Assembly: GCA_004555955.1 (NCBI GenBank)
Contig: SFJG01000013.1
Location: 1 to 46,101, forward strand
DNA from: Bacteroidales bacterium
GTDB lineage: Bacteria; Bacteroidota; Bacteroidia; Bacteroidales; Muribaculaceae
Length of the DNA stretch: 46,101 nucleotides
Direction of reading: 5' to 3'
This document shows positions 7,653 through 16,357 of this stretch, in pieces. Position 1 is the first letter of the stretch; each line of letters opens with the position of its first letter. The notes below the pieces were generated by a model. It made no database searches. It saw only the letters and a program-made list of their open reading frames with translations, and had not been told where the DNA came from. Made by a program: the position numbers and the translations under genes.

Positions 7653-8981
7653 TTATGCTGTTCTACTTTGTTTGCTATCTTTGAAGACAAGCATAAACGA
7701 TACGGCAACCACTAATGCGTAAGCCGCAAAGATAAACCACGGTGTCGACCATTCGCCGATTAATAGACTGGTCGTTTTACCATTAATAACAACTTCTTGC
7801 CATGAGCAATAGTGATTTACAACTTGTCCGGCAATCAACGTGCCGATTGTTGCACCCAAGCCGTTGGTCATCAACATAAACAAGCCTTGCGCGGATGCAC
7901 GAACTTTTGCGTCACATTCTTGGTCGACAAACAAGCCGCCGGAGACATTAAAGAAGTCGAATGCCACACCGTAGACAAGGCAAGAAAGGATGAACAGAAT
8001 CACGCCGGGGAATCCGGGGTCGCCGAGTCCCAAGAACCCGAATCGACCTACCCACGCAAACATGGCGATGAGCATAACCGTCTTGATGCCATAGCGTTTC
8101 AAGAAGAACGGAATGAGCAGGATGCAGAGGGCTTCCGCTACTTGCGAAATCGAAACCAAGAGCGTTGCATTGTTGGCTGCAAACGTATCGGCAAATTCGG
8201 AAAGGCCCTGGAAGTGAGTGAGGAACGGAGTGGCAAAACCGTTAGTAACTTGCAACGACATGCCGAGGAACATCGAGAAGATGAAGAACAGAGCCATTCT
8301 TTTAGTCTTGAAAAGACGGAATGCTGTAAAGCCCAGCGTTTCCCAGATTGATTGCGATTCCTTTGCCACGAGTTTGCATTGCGGCATTGTGAAGCAGTAT
8401 GCAAAAAGCACAAGGCTCAAAACGCCCGAAACGAGGAATTGGAAATGAGTATATTGGAATTTCGCTGCGTTATCGCCTAACGTAAACCAAACATCGTCGG
8501 CAAACACTGCGCAGTTGACGAACCACATCGTGGCGATAAAGCCGACAGTGCCAAGAACGCGAATCGGCGGGAAATCTTTTACTGTGTCGTAGCCGTTTTC
8601 TTTCAGCATTACGAAAGCCGCCGTGTTCGACAACGCCAATGTTGGCATATAGAACGACACGCTGAAAGCATATACGGCGATAAACAAAGTTTTATCCGGG
8701 GTTGCAGAACCTTCGCCGAGCAAAAACAAGCCTACCATTCCGGCTCCCGCCAACAAGTGGCAGATGCCTAACAATCGCTGTGGCTGAATAAACTTATCGG
8801 CAATAATACCCATTATCGTAGGCATAAATATCGACACAATTCCTTGGATTGCGTAAAACCAGGCTATCTCGGCGCCCATACCGGCTTTGCCGAGATAATT
8901 CCCCATTGAGGTTAAATAAGCTCCCCATACAGCGAACTCAAGGAAGTTCATCGCTGCAATTCTCGATTTAAGATTTTTCAT
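7653..8981 (-). CDS. MFS nucleoside:H+ symporter, NupG-like
   Basis: 442 residues with about 12 hydrophobic helices, an inner-membrane major-facilitator protein. The N-terminus MNFLEFAVWGAYLTSMGNYL and the segments FMPTIMGIIADKF and LTHFQGLSEFAD resemble the nucleoside:H+ symporter (NupG/XapB) family. It probably imports nucleosides by proton symport. It begins 22 bp after the gene for a bifunctional nuclease-domain protein, so salvage of nucleic-acid breakdown products is an attractive but unproved link. Confidence 0.88.
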   Translation of the reverse strand: MKNLKSRIAAMNFLEFAVWGAYLTSMGNYLGKAGMGAEIAWFYAIQGIVSIFMPTIMGIIADKFIQPQRLLGICHLLAGAGMVGLFLLGEGSATPDKTLFIAVYAFSVSFYMPTLALSNTAAFVMLKENGYDTVKDFPPIRVLGTVGFIATMWFVNCAVFADDVWFTLGDNAAKFQYTHFQFLVSGVLSLVLFAYCFTMPQCKLVAKESQSIWETLGFTAFRLFKTKRMALFFIFSMFLGMSLQVTNGFATPFLTHFQGLSEFADTFAANNATLLVSISQVAEALCILLIPFFLKRYGIKTVMLIAMFAWVGRFGFLGLGDPGFPGVILFILSCLVYGVAFDFFNVSGGLFVDQECDAKVRASAQGLFMLMTNGLGATIGTLIAGQVVNHYCSWQEVVINGKTTSLLIGEWSTPWFIFAAYALVVAVSFMLVFKDSKQSRTA

Positions 8982-9003
8982 TTCTTTAGATTTTATGTTT
9001 TGT

Positions 9004-9609
9004 TTATTTTTGTTTTTTCAATTCGATTACTTTTTTTATTTCCAAAGCGCGCTCGTAGTTTTCGTTGTCGGCACATTTCTGCATCATTCGGCTGAGTTCC
9101 TCAATCGAATAGCGCTCCAACGGAAGTTCGACAATGTCAACGTCTTCTTCGTTGTCGCTGTCGTTCTCATTCTTCTTAAACTGCTCGAGGACAACGCCGG
9201 TAGCATCGACCACGTCTGAAGAAGCGAAAATCGGTGCATGGCAACGCATCGCCAATGCCACGGCGTCGGACGTTCGTGAGTCGATAACCACTTCGCGGTT
9301 GTCGTTATACGTGTCGCGCATACATATTTCCGAATAGAAAATGCCGCGTTCAAATTTGTAAATCATTACGTTTTCTATCCGGATACCGAATGCTTTAAGC
9401 GACGAGATAAACATATCGTGGGCCAACGGACGCGGCATCTCTACATGCTTTAGCGCAACCAAAATCGACTGCGCTTCGGCTTGTCCGACGATTACAGGTA
9501 TCGTTTTGTCACCCTCCGATTCGGTGAGTAGCAAAGCGTAGGCATCCGTCGTAACAGCATTTGCCGAAATGCCCGTCACCTTCATCCTGATTCTTTCGTT
9601 GTCGTTCAT
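9004..9609 (-). CDS. Bifunctional nuclease domain (DUF151) protein with UVR motif
   Basis: 201 residues from the ATG at 9609; a GTG start three codons upstream at 9618 is possible. Residues about 1-135 form a bifunctional nuclease (DUF151) domain: IPVIVGQAEAQSILVAL, RPLAHDMFISSLKAFG and VIDSRTSDAVALAMRC. An acidic linker (KKNENDSDNEEDVDIVE) leads to a C-terminal UvrB/UvrC-like UVR helix pair (SIEELSRMMQKCADNENYERA). Family members have been reported to have nuclease activity, but the cellular role is unclear. It lies 10 bp after mnmA and 22 bp before the nucleoside transporter. Confidence 0.9.
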   Translation of the reverse strand: MNDNERIRMKVTGISANAVTTDAYALLLTESEGDKTIPVIVGQAEAQSILVALKHVEMPRPLAHDMFISSLKAFGIRIENVMIYKFERGIFYSEICMRDTYNDNREVVIDSRTSDAVALAMRCHAPIFASSDVVDATGVVLEQFKKNENDSDNEEDVDIVELPLERYSIEELSRMMQKCADNENYERALEIKKVIELKKQK

Positions 9610-9619
9610 ATTCCCCACT

Positions 9620-10696
9620 CTATTTTACCTTTTGACCGGTTATGACGCCGCTACCATAGCACAAATGCCCTGCCGCATCATAGATGACTGCGAACTGCCC
9701 CGGAGCAATCCCCTGCACCTTATTCTCAGACTCGATGACATACTCACGCTCGCCAAGCCACGTCAATTTTGCCTTGAAGAATTCGGGGCTGTGACGATTC
9801 TTGAACACGATATCCACCGGGTCGGTAATGCCTTGCCAGGGATTGCCCGAGATGAAGTGCATCTCGTCGATATGTATGGTTTTGCCGTACTGTTTGTCGG
9901 TTTCGTAACCGCGACTAACGTATATCACGTTGTCGTTAACGTTCTTCTTTACAACATACCACGGTCCGCCGCTCAAGCCCAAGCCCTTACGCTGACCGAT
10001 GGTGTGAAACCAAAATCCGCGATGCTCGCCGATTTTTCTGCCGGTCTCGATTTCTATGATGTTGCCTCGCTTTTCGCCGAGATGACGACGGATGAAATCG
10101 TTATAGTTGATTTTACCCAAGAAGCAAATACCTTGACTGTCTTTACGTTGTGCGTTCGGCAAATGCGCCTCCAACGCAATGCGACGCACTTCGCTCTTAG
10201 GCAATTCGCCAATTGGGAACATAAGGTGCTGCAACTGCTCGCCGCTGATTTGCGCAAGGAAGTCGGTTTGGTCTTTCACGCGGTCGCACGCCGTAGCTAA
10301 ATATTTCGTGCCGTCGATAAAGTCGGTGGTGGCATAGTGACCCGTTGCCGTCATTTCGAAAGCATTGCCCCATCGCTGCTCGAAAAAGCCGAACTTTATC
10401 ATCTTATTGCACATCATATCCGGATTCGGAGTGAGTCCCATACGCACCGTGCGCAGAGCATATTCCATTACGTTGTCCCAATACTCCTGATGTAGCGAAA
10501 CAACCTCGAGAGGCAATCCGTAGCGATGCGCTATTGCCGTACACATTTCAATATCTTCTTCGGCGGAGCAGTCGCCCTCGTCGTTGTCCATACCGATGCG
10601 GATATAGAACAGCGTCAAATCGTGACCCTGCTCAACCAAACGGTGGACGACGACGGCGCTATCAACGCCTCCCGATATCAATACTGCTATTCTCAT
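9620..10696 (-). CDS. mnmA: tRNA-specific 2-thiouridylase MnmA
   Basis: 358 residues. It makes the 2-thio group of the wobble uridine in tRNA-Lys, -Glu and -Gln. It has the PP-loop SGGVDSA (8-14), the catalytic Cys96 in NPDMMCNKMIKFG, the second cysteine Cys191 in SQGICFLG, and the GQRKGLGLSGG block of the tRNA-binding region. Both catalytic cysteines are present, so it should be active. Its ATG overlaps the DoxX stop by one base (TAATG). Confidence 0.96.
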   Translation of the reverse strand: MRIAVLISGGVDSAVVVHRLVEQGHDLTLFYIRIGMDNDEGDCSAEEDIEMCTAIAHRYGLPLEVVSLHQEYWDNVMEYALRTVRMGLTPNPDMMCNKMIKFGFFEQRWGNAFEMTATGHYATTDFIDGTKYLATACDRVKDQTDFLAQISGEQLQHLMFPIGELPKSEVRRIALEAHLPNAQRKDSQGICFLGKINYNDFIRRHLGEKRGNIIEIETGRKIGEHRGFWFHTIGQRKGLGLSGGPWYVVKKNVNDNVIYVSRGYETDKQYGKTIHIDEMHFISGNPWQGITDPVDIVFKNRHSPEFFKAKLTWLGEREYVIESENKVQGIAPGQFAVIYDAAGHLCYGSGVITGQKVK

Positions 10697-11205
10697 TATA
10701 TCGTGGTCAATTCGTTCAAATTATTCTTATTGGCAATGTAGAGCGTCAACAGATAGTCGACCGACACCTTGCCCGGTCCCGCTAAGACGATGAAGAAAAA
10801 CAACCCCATAAACATCAGCGGAACATATCCTAACGGCATACTCGCAAAAACTACCGATTGCGACGCATCATTGCACAACATTTCCGACATTTCGCCCTGA
10901 AACAACACAGCCTCGGCGATTATCATCGAAATCATCGGCGGAACTGCCGCCAAGCGCGTAAAAAAGCCGAATACTATCAAAATCGGGAAAACCAACTCGA
11001 CAATAATCATCAACGTCAGTACGGTAGCACTCGACATACCCCAAATTTCAGGAAAAACCGTCACAAAATAGTCGTAGTCGACCATCTGGCGAATGCCGAA
11101 CTGCAAGAACAGCAGTCCTGCAAACAGCCGCATAAACAACCGCGCCAAATTACCGTATGAACGATACGCGCCGATGATAAACAATTTTCTGAGCTTACGA
11201 TTCAT
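10696..11205 (-). CDS. DoxX family membrane protein
   Basis: 169 residues with four hydrophobic segments (LFMRLFAGLLFLQFGIRQMV, VLTLMIIVELVFPILIVFGF, an Ile/Met-rich third helix, and YVPLMFMGLFFFIVLAGPG), the DoxX-like four-helix layout. DoxX proteins are linked to redox or thiol homeostasis in some bacteria but the role here is unknown. The frame is open 12 codons upstream; the ATG at 11205 is preferred because it clears the preceding stop by 19 bp. Next to it is a thioredoxin-fold-like DUF5106 protein, a suggestive redox pairing. Confidence 0.85.
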   Translation of the reverse strand: MNRKLRKLFIIGAYRSYGNLARLFMRLFAGLLFLQFGIRQMVDYDYFVTVFPEIWGMSSATVLTLMIIVELVFPILIVFGFFTRLAAVPPMISMIIAEAVLFQGEMSEMLCNDASQSVVFASMPLGYVPLMFMGLFFFIVLAGPGKVSVDYLLTLYIANKNNLNELTTI

Positions 11206-11224
11206 TTCCGATTCCAAATTACAA

Positions 11225-12115
11225 TTAAACGCCCATAGCATTAGCCAGTCGCGCCATAATGGTCAGCAACTGCTCATCCGTAGGAAATTTTGTTACAATC
11301 TTGCGCGCCTTGTCGAGCACATAGACCGCCGGAACAACACGCGTATCAAACATAGCGTCGACATTCGACACCTCAGCGACATACCAATTAGGCTCATCAC
11401 CCGAACGGCTCGACATCGACTTGTCATATACCGAAATGATGCTCACAGCCCCCTTTTCAACCAAGCGCTGTGTTGCCAAGTCTGCACTCAAACGGATCTT
11501 CAAAAAGTTCGTATCGAAATTACCTTCCACATTGACAATCAAGATGATACAATCCGAAGTCAAGTCTTCGATTTCCACTTGACGGTCGCCACTGCGAAGC
11601 GTCAGTCCGCCTACGGTTGCGCCCTTGCGAGAATTTTTCAGTGCGCTCACTCGTTGCCCGATAACACGGCGACGCTGAGCATCGACATTCTTGCATTTCT
11701 CCAATTCCGCACCGAAAATCTGATAGACATCATCGCTGCAATACTGCGAGCGCGGGTCGTAGACCAACACCTCAAGAGCATCCAACAGCAATTGCAAGTT
11801 GCTCGAATTCTTCTGAATACGATTGACAAACTTCGCCACAGCCTTTTCCACCTCAGGCACGTCGGCGACAGCAAACATCGACAAATAGTCGGTAAAAGCA
11901 TCGACGAAAGCCTGACGGTCGGTAATCGCCGTCTTTTCCAAATCGACTTTATCCCACAGATGTTCAACCATATAATCTGCACGCAGATTCGGCTTGGTCA
12001 ACTTATCCGGCACCTCCGGGTATTCCATCAATCGCGTCGCATTTTGGCTCATCGCCAACAACGGCAACAACGATAGTATTACGAATAGAGTTAATTTAAG
12101 TGCATTCCTTTTCAT
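11225..12115 (-). CDS. Secreted DUF5106 protein with thioredoxin-like C-terminal half
   Basis: 296 residues with a signal peptide (MKRNALKLTLFVILSLLPLL, cleavage likely after LAMSQ). The N-terminal half is helical (TKPNLRADYMVEHLWDKVDL, VDAFTDYLSMF), typical of DUF5106. The C-terminal half looks like a degenerate thioredoxin fold ending in RVVPAVYVLDKARKIVTKF, a cis-Pro-like position, but lacks a CxxC active site. It is therefore more likely a binding or structural protein than a disulfide oxidoreductase. It is the first gene of the long operon ending in dprA. The ATG at 12115 is only about 6 nt after its -7 box, so the mRNA may be nearly leaderless. Confidence 0.78.
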   Translation of the reverse strand: MKRNALKLTLFVILSLLPLLAMSQNATRLMEYPEVPDKLTKPNLRADYMVEHLWDKVDLEKTAITDRQAFVDAFTDYLSMFAVADVPEVEKAVAKFVNRIQKNSSNLQLLLDALEVLVYDPRSQYCSDDVYQIFGAELEKCKNVDAQRRRVIGQRVSALKNSRKGATVGGLTLRSGDRQVEIEDLTSDCIILIVNVEGNFDTNFLKIRLSADLATQRLVEKGAVSIISVYDKSMSSRSGDEPNWYVAEVSNVDAMFDTRVVPAVYVLDKARKIVTKFPTDEQLLTIMARLANAMGV

Positions 12116-12120
12116 AATTG

Positions 12121-12152
12121 CAAATGTACAGCAAATCACGCGAACAAACAAA
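12121..12152 (-). promoter_or_regulatory. Promoter of the DUF5106-to-dprA operon
   Basis: The -7 box TACATTTG (complement of 12121-12128) and the -33 TTTG (complement of 12149-12152) are separated by exactly 20 bp. The expected start of transcription is at or within a few bases of the ATG at 12115, leaving essentially no leader. Confidence 0.65.
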
Positions 12153-12267
12153 CCAAATACCGCATTTTCTTATCCTGTTTTCACAATTGTTTTCACAATT
12201 ATGTCAACCAATGTCAAACTAATAATTCATATTCGCAAATCACGACGCTTAGATTTCATATCTACAT

Positions 12268-12300
12268 AAAAAAAGAATATTTATCTCACGACAAATATCC
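12268..12300 (-). terminator. Intrinsic terminator with GNRA tetraloop
   Basis: Leftward RNA GGAUAUUUGUC-GUGA-GAUAAAUAUUC followed by UUUUUUU. This ends the small transcript that starts near 12331. Confidence 0.8.
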
Positions 12301-12331
12301 TTCCTACCTTAAAATCTAATACCATGAAAAA
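12268..12331 (-). ncRNA. Candidate small RNA or attenuated leader with 14-codon mini-ORF
   Basis: A -7 box TACCTTTG (complement of 12338-12345) would start a leftward transcript near 12331. About 64 nt later it ends in a strong intrinsic terminator: an 11-bp perfect stem (12275-12285 with 12290-12300, two G-U pairs in the RNA) closed by a GUGA (GNRA) tetraloop and followed by seven U (complement of 12268-12274). Inside lies an ATG (12325-12323) opening a 14-codon frame, MVLDFKVGRIFVVR, whose last five codons run into the hairpin. The next gene (DUF5106, start 12115) has its own promoter, so the unit is either a free-standing small RNA, a micropeptide, or a leader that stops before the operon. 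The -33 element is poor. Confidence 0.55.
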
Positions 12332-12345
12332 CTGATGCAAAGGTA

Positions 12346-12585
12346 CAAAAATATGTTATACAACATAATTATTTGGCAAGTATTTTTCTTGTGTTAACTT
12401 TATTTAACTTCGCCGTACGCGAATTTTGCTCATTATGGAAATTAAATTTGCGATATCAACTCAGGAATATAGGGGATTTCAGAGGGAATTGACCGACTGA
12501 ATTGATTTTTTATTAATCTCTGCAACGAAAACGTATAGAAATTAATCTAATTAGGTTAAGGTGAAACGTACCAAAAACACACGCA
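12346..12585. other. Intergenic stretch without a recognised gene
   Basis: A/T-rich sequence between the small RNA candidate and the DUF3316-gene terminator. I find no convincing ORF or tRNA. One rightward -7-like box TAAATTTG (12443-12450) is followed by a weak long-loop hairpin (CAACTCAG with CTGAATTG) and T6 near 12507-12512, but without a correctly spaced -33 element. I do not call a gene here. Confidence 0.4.
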
Positions 12586-12609
12586 AGCGCGTCTACCCCA
12601 AGACGCGCT
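12586..12609 (-). terminator. Probable terminator after the DUF3316-like gene
   Basis: Perfect 9-bp inverted repeat AGCGCGTCT / AGACGCGCT with a 6-nt loop, 30 bp after the stop of the leftward gene. The U-rich tail is weak (UUGCGUGUGUUUUU), so termination may be partial. Confidence 0.55.
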
Positions 12610-12638
12610 ATTTATTTACTAATCAACTCGTTAATTTA

Positions 12639-13520
12639 TCAATACAACGCAGAAATGATTCTGGCTTTTTCGTTATAGGCTTTGCGCGGAATAAAGCGTA
12701 TGGTCTCCCAACTGACGCCGAGCACGAAGGAATGAACGCAACGATTTACACTAATATTGTTCTTCCAAATCGTTGTAAAAGAATTGCGATAGCCGATGCG
12801 CAATGCTGAAGCGCCTAAATGAAGGTCGGCGCATATGAAATTGTCCATATCGAAGCGGTTTGCCCACCAGCCGAAGTTGACGGCGTCGCGGTAGTTGCCC
12901 AAATAGATTTCGTAGAACGACTGGTCGTAGTCGGGTAAATAGTAGCACCCGACAACTGGAATCGACGGCTGATAGCGCGCCGTGACGGGCAACTTACCCA
13001 CCTTGAACCGATAGGCAGCCATTGCTGTTGCACCGACGTTGAGATATACTTGCGGCGAACATACGTTGTTGGAATTGCGCGGATTATAGTTAATTCCGCC
13101 TTGGAAAGCTAATCCGGGTCCTAAAAAAATATCCAAATTCTCGACACCTACATTATGCCAACGATGCTGCATCGACCAATCGATGTCGACGAGCAGAAAG
13201 TGCATCGTATTATTGCCGACAAGGTTATCGATATTATCGTAACCAAAGGTTGTTTTGACTTGATTCACCCAGGTTTGAGGGCGGAATCGCGTAGCACGCA
13301 AATGCTCATAAGCGACGGCAATGTGAGCTCCTTGGTAGCGAATCGGACTGAGGTAGGTATCTAAGTTTCGGGTCGAGCCGAGGTTGATGGTCACGGCGTT
13401 GCTCGTCGAGCGCACCACGGCAGTGCTGTCGGGTTCGGCGGCAGCGAGCCTCATCGATGCGCACATAGCTATGGCTAACACACAGATTCGCAACAGATTA
13501 TGCAATCGATTAAATTTCAT
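12639..13520 (-). CDS. Exported protein, probable DUF3316 family
   Basis: 293 residues. A signal peptide (LLRICVLAIAMCASMRLAAA, cleavage near AAA-E) precedes alternating beta-strand segments rich in Gly, Tyr and Trp. Examples are LSPIRYQGAHIAVAYEHLRA, MHFLLVDIDWSMQHRWHN and LDIFLGPGLAFQGGINYN. The C-terminus is ISALY. This is the look of a small outer-membrane beta-barrel-like protein. I believe it belongs to the Bacteroidetes DUF3316 family; no function is known. The ATG at 13520 overlaps the last 11 bases of parC; 14 upstream in-frame codons are disregarded because the signal peptide starts at MKFNRL. Confidence 0.65.
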   Translation of the reverse strand: MKFNRLHNLLRICVLAIAMCASMRLAAAEPDSTAVVRSTSNAVTINLGSTRNLDTYLSPIRYQGAHIAVAYEHLRATRFRPQTWVNQVKTTFGYDNIDNLVGNNTMHFLLVDIDWSMQHRWHNVGVENLDIFLGPGLAFQGGINYNPRNSNNVCSPQVYLNVGATAMAAYRFKVGKLPVTARYQPSIPVVGCYYLPDYDQSFYEIYLGNYRDAVNFGWWANRFDMDNFICADLHLGASALRIGYRNSFTTIWKNNISVNRCVHSFVLGVSWETIRFIPRKAYNEKARIISALY

Positions 13521-16182
13521 CTTCGAAAAGGCGCATCTGACCGGTAAGTTCGTCGCGCACATCGTTTTGGTTAATTATATCGTCGCTTTTAACAACTTTG
13601 GCAGGCTCGATGTCGACTTCCGGAACGGCTTCTACTTCTTCTTCGGGCACTTCGCGCGGCTCTATTTCTTCAATATTGCCGACCGTGTAGGTTGTCAAGC
13701 GCTTTCCTTTTGCCTTAAAACTTTTCTCGCCGATATAATCTACTGCGTCGACCACGAGAGGTTCGCGGAACTCGTCGACGCCACCGAAGACAACTCGGAA
13801 TCGCGGATATTTCTTATCGGAGATTAACAGCAGTTGCGAGTCGGCATTTTCACCTATAAACGATTGCTTCTTGGCGGTTGCTTCGAAAGCGAAACGCTTG
13901 ATGTAGGGATAACCTTGGTCGGCATCGTTGAGCACGGCAGTCCACACCACTTTGGGGCGGAATTTTTCGATAAACAAAATGTTGTCTTCGTAGTGGTTTG
14001 TCGCGTCGAATGTCGACGTGTAGAATTGACCGTTTTTCAACACAACGAGCACCAGGTCGTTGCCGAAGAATTCGCCGAGCGAGAATCCGCGGCCGTCATA
14101 ATTGAGGCGTAGCACATCGGGGTCGAACCACACTTCGCGTCCGCCGAGCGTCGACGTTCCGCGCTCTTTGAGCGAAATACGATGCACATCGTTGCGGGTA
14201 ACGAGGTTGCCGATTGCGCCCTTGCCTTTGACTGCGATGTCGGCGAAGTCGACGTCGAACTGCAATTTTTTCAAACGCGGCTTTTCTTTTAGTGTTACGC
14301 GCAGGATTTCAGCCTCGCCGTTGGGATTTGCCGAAAACCACCAAATTTTAGACCCCTTCGTACCTCGAGTCATATCGTATTCGCGGTCGCGCGTCAGGCT
14401 CGTCACAGCAAAGCGTTTCATCAGCACCGGACCGCCTTTACCGTCCTGATAAACGAGGTTATAAATGGTGCGCAAATCGTTGCGCTTAAACACGTTCAAG
14501 TAGAGTATATTCTTGCCCACATAGACCTTGTCGGCTACTTTAACGATTTTGTATTTACCATCCTTGAAGAAGATGATAATATCGTCGATGTCGGAGCAGT
14601 TGCAAACGAATTCGTCCTTCTTCATGCCCGTGCCGATAAAGCCGTCTTCGCGATTGATATAGAGCTTTTCGTTAGCCTCGGCAACTTTAGAGGCAACGAT
14701 GTTGTCGAAATTGCGAATGATGGTCTTTCGAGGATGCTCGTGACCGTATTTTTCTTTCAGATGGAGATACCAATCGATTGTGTATTCGACGAGATGCGCC
14801 AAATTGTTGTCGATTTCGGCGATTTTGTCGTTGAGCGACTTTATGTAGGCGTCGGCTTTTTCGCTGTTAAACTTAATGATGCGACGCATCTTGACGTCGA
14901 GCAGTTTAGCCACGTCGTCGCGAGTAATCGCCCGAACGAAACTTTCGACAAAGGGTTTTAGACGTTTGGTGATGTGCTTGATTGCATCGTCTTCGTTTTT
15001 GCTTTGCTCATACTCCTTATCCTTATATATTCGCTCTTCGATAAAGATTTTTTCGAGCGATGCAAAAAGCAAGCTTTCCGAAAGTTCGGCGTGCTGAATC
15101 TTCAACTCGCTTTCGAGCAATGATTTGGTAGTGTCGACGCTGTTGCGCAACACTGCGCTGACCGTCAGGAAGTGCGGTTTTTTGTCGGAAATTACGCAGC
15201 AATTCGGCGAAATGCTTATTTCGCAGTCAGTAAATGCGTAGAGAGCGTCGATGGTTTTGTCGCTCGACGTACCAGGCACAAGATGCACGATAATGTCGGC
15301 GCGCTCTGCCGTATTGTCGTCAACCTTGCGAATCTTTATTTTGCCTTTTTCCTGCGCCTTGATAATCGAATCGATAAGCGTACCGGTAGTTTTTCCGTAA
15401 GGGATGTCGGTGATTTCGAGAGTTTTATTGTCTATTTTCTCGATTTTTGAGCGAATGCGCACCGAGCCGCCCCGTTCACCGTCGTTGTATTTCGACACGT
15501 CGATAAAACCGCCGGTGGGGAAATCCGGAAAGAGAGCAAAGTCTTCGCCGCGAAGATAAGCCACCGCCGCGTCGAGTATTTCGTTAAAATTATGAGGCAG
15601 AATCTTCGACGAAAGACCGACGGCAATGCCTTCCGCGCCCTGAGCGAGCAGCAGAGGGAACTTGATAGGCAGCGTTACCGGCTCCGGCTTGCGACCGTCG
15701 TAAGAAAGTGTCCACTCCGTGGTTTTGGGGTTAAAAACCGTTTCGAGAGCGAATTCCGACAAACGAGCTTCGATGTAACGAGGAGCCGCAGCATCGTCGC
15801 CCGTAAGGATATTACCCCAGTTACCCTGACATTCAATCAATAAGTCTTTCTGTCCGAGTTGCACCAGCGCATCACCGATAGAGCGGTCGCCGTGAGGGTG
15901 ATATTTCATCGTATTGCCGACAACGTTTGCCACCTTGTTAAATCGTCCGTCGTCAAGTTCTTTCATAGAATGGAGTATGCGTCGCTGCACAGGCTTAAGA
16001 CCATCGCTGATGTGAGGCACGGCACGCTCGAGGATGACGTACGAAGCATAGTCGAGATACCAATTCTGGTACATTCCCGACAAATGTGTATTCTTATCAG
16101 TTGGCACAACGTAGCTGGAGTGCGCCGACACTTCGCCATCGTCTGTGGTCAAGTCGTCGATATTGTCTATCTCATCCTTCAT
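13510..16182 (-). CDS. parC: DNA topoisomerase IV subunit A
   Basis: 890 residues. ParC is the DNA-cleaving subunit of the type IIA enzyme that unlinks daughter chromosomes. Visible features are the N-terminal core HISDGLKPVQRRILHSM (57-73), the helix block KYHPHGDRSIGDALVQLGQ, the catalytic Tyr136 in AAAPRYIEARLSE, the QGAEGIAVGLSS region and a divergent C-terminal beta-propeller domain ending in an acidic Glu/Val-rich tail. I see no GyrA box (QRRGGKG), so topoisomerase IV fits better than gyrase A. The parE partner is not in the window. A TATTTTTG -7 box (complement of 16280-16287) is the likely promoter, giving about a 90-nt leader. Confidence 0.92.
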   Translation of the reverse strand: MKDEIDNIDDLTTDDGEVSAHSSYVVPTDKNTHLSGMYQNWYLDYASYVILERAVPHISDGLKPVQRRILHSMKELDDGRFNKVANVVGNTMKYHPHGDRSIGDALVQLGQKDLLIECQGNWGNILTGDDAAAPRYIEARLSEFALETVFNPKTTEWTLSYDGRKPEPVTLPIKFPLLLAQGAEGIAVGLSSKILPHNFNEILDAAVAYLRGEDFALFPDFPTGGFIDVSKYNDGERGGSVRIRSKIEKIDNKTLEITDIPYGKTTGTLIDSIIKAQEKGKIKIRKVDDNTAERADIIVHLVPGTSSDKTIDALYAFTDCEISISPNCCVISDKKPHFLTVSAVLRNSVDTTKSLLESELKIQHAELSESLLFASLEKIFIEERIYKDKEYEQSKNEDDAIKHITKRLKPFVESFVRAITRDDVAKLLDVKMRRIIKFNSEKADAYIKSLNDKIAEIDNNLAHLVEYTIDWYLHLKEKYGHEHPRKTIIRNFDNIVASKVAEANEKLYINREDGFIGTGMKKDEFVCNCSDIDDIIIFFKDGKYKIVKVADKVYVGKNILYLNVFKRNDLRTIYNLVYQDGKGGPVLMKRFAVTSLTRDREYDMTRGTKGSKIWWFSANPNGEAEILRVTLKEKPRLKKLQFDVDFADIAVKGKGAIGNLVTRNDVHRISLKERGTSTLGGREVWFDPDVLRLNYDGRGFSLGEFFGNDLVLVVLKNGQFYTSTFDATNHYEDNILFIEKFRPKVVWTAVLNDADQGYPYIKRFAFEATAKKQSFIGENADSQLLLISDKKYPRFRVVFGGVDEFREPLVVDAVDYIGEKSFKAKGKRLTTYTVGNIEEIEPREVPEEEVEAVPEVDIEPAKVVKSDDIINQNDVRDELTGQMRLFEDEI

Positions 16183-16279
16183 ATTGATGTCGCTCTATAT
16201 TATTTCGGTTTTCGAAGGTTATTGGTAGTTAAAATTGCGGTTTATTTATCAAATAATCACAATTTGATTTTTTCCATTG

Positions 16280-16287
16280 CAAAAATA
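16280..16287 (-). promoter_or_regulatory. -7 box of the parC promoter
   Basis: TATTTTTG on the leftward strand matches TAnnTTTG; no TTTG at the ideal -33 position. The rightward glyS promoter must overlap this stretch, with a degenerate TTACTTTG at 16311-16318. Confidence 0.45.
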
Positions 16288-16357
16288 CGAAATAAATCAG
16301 AAATTTTCGCTTACTTTGCACTTTAAATATACGATAAAACAAAAAAATATTATATAA

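Noticed and set aside
9610..9618. GTG start of the bifunctional nuclease gene
   Set aside because: The ATG three codons later is a better start; the upstream residues add no family similarity.
12443..12512. Rightward small RNA
   Set aside because: The -7-like box has no -33 partner at proper spacing, and the putative terminator stem has a mismatch and a very long loop.
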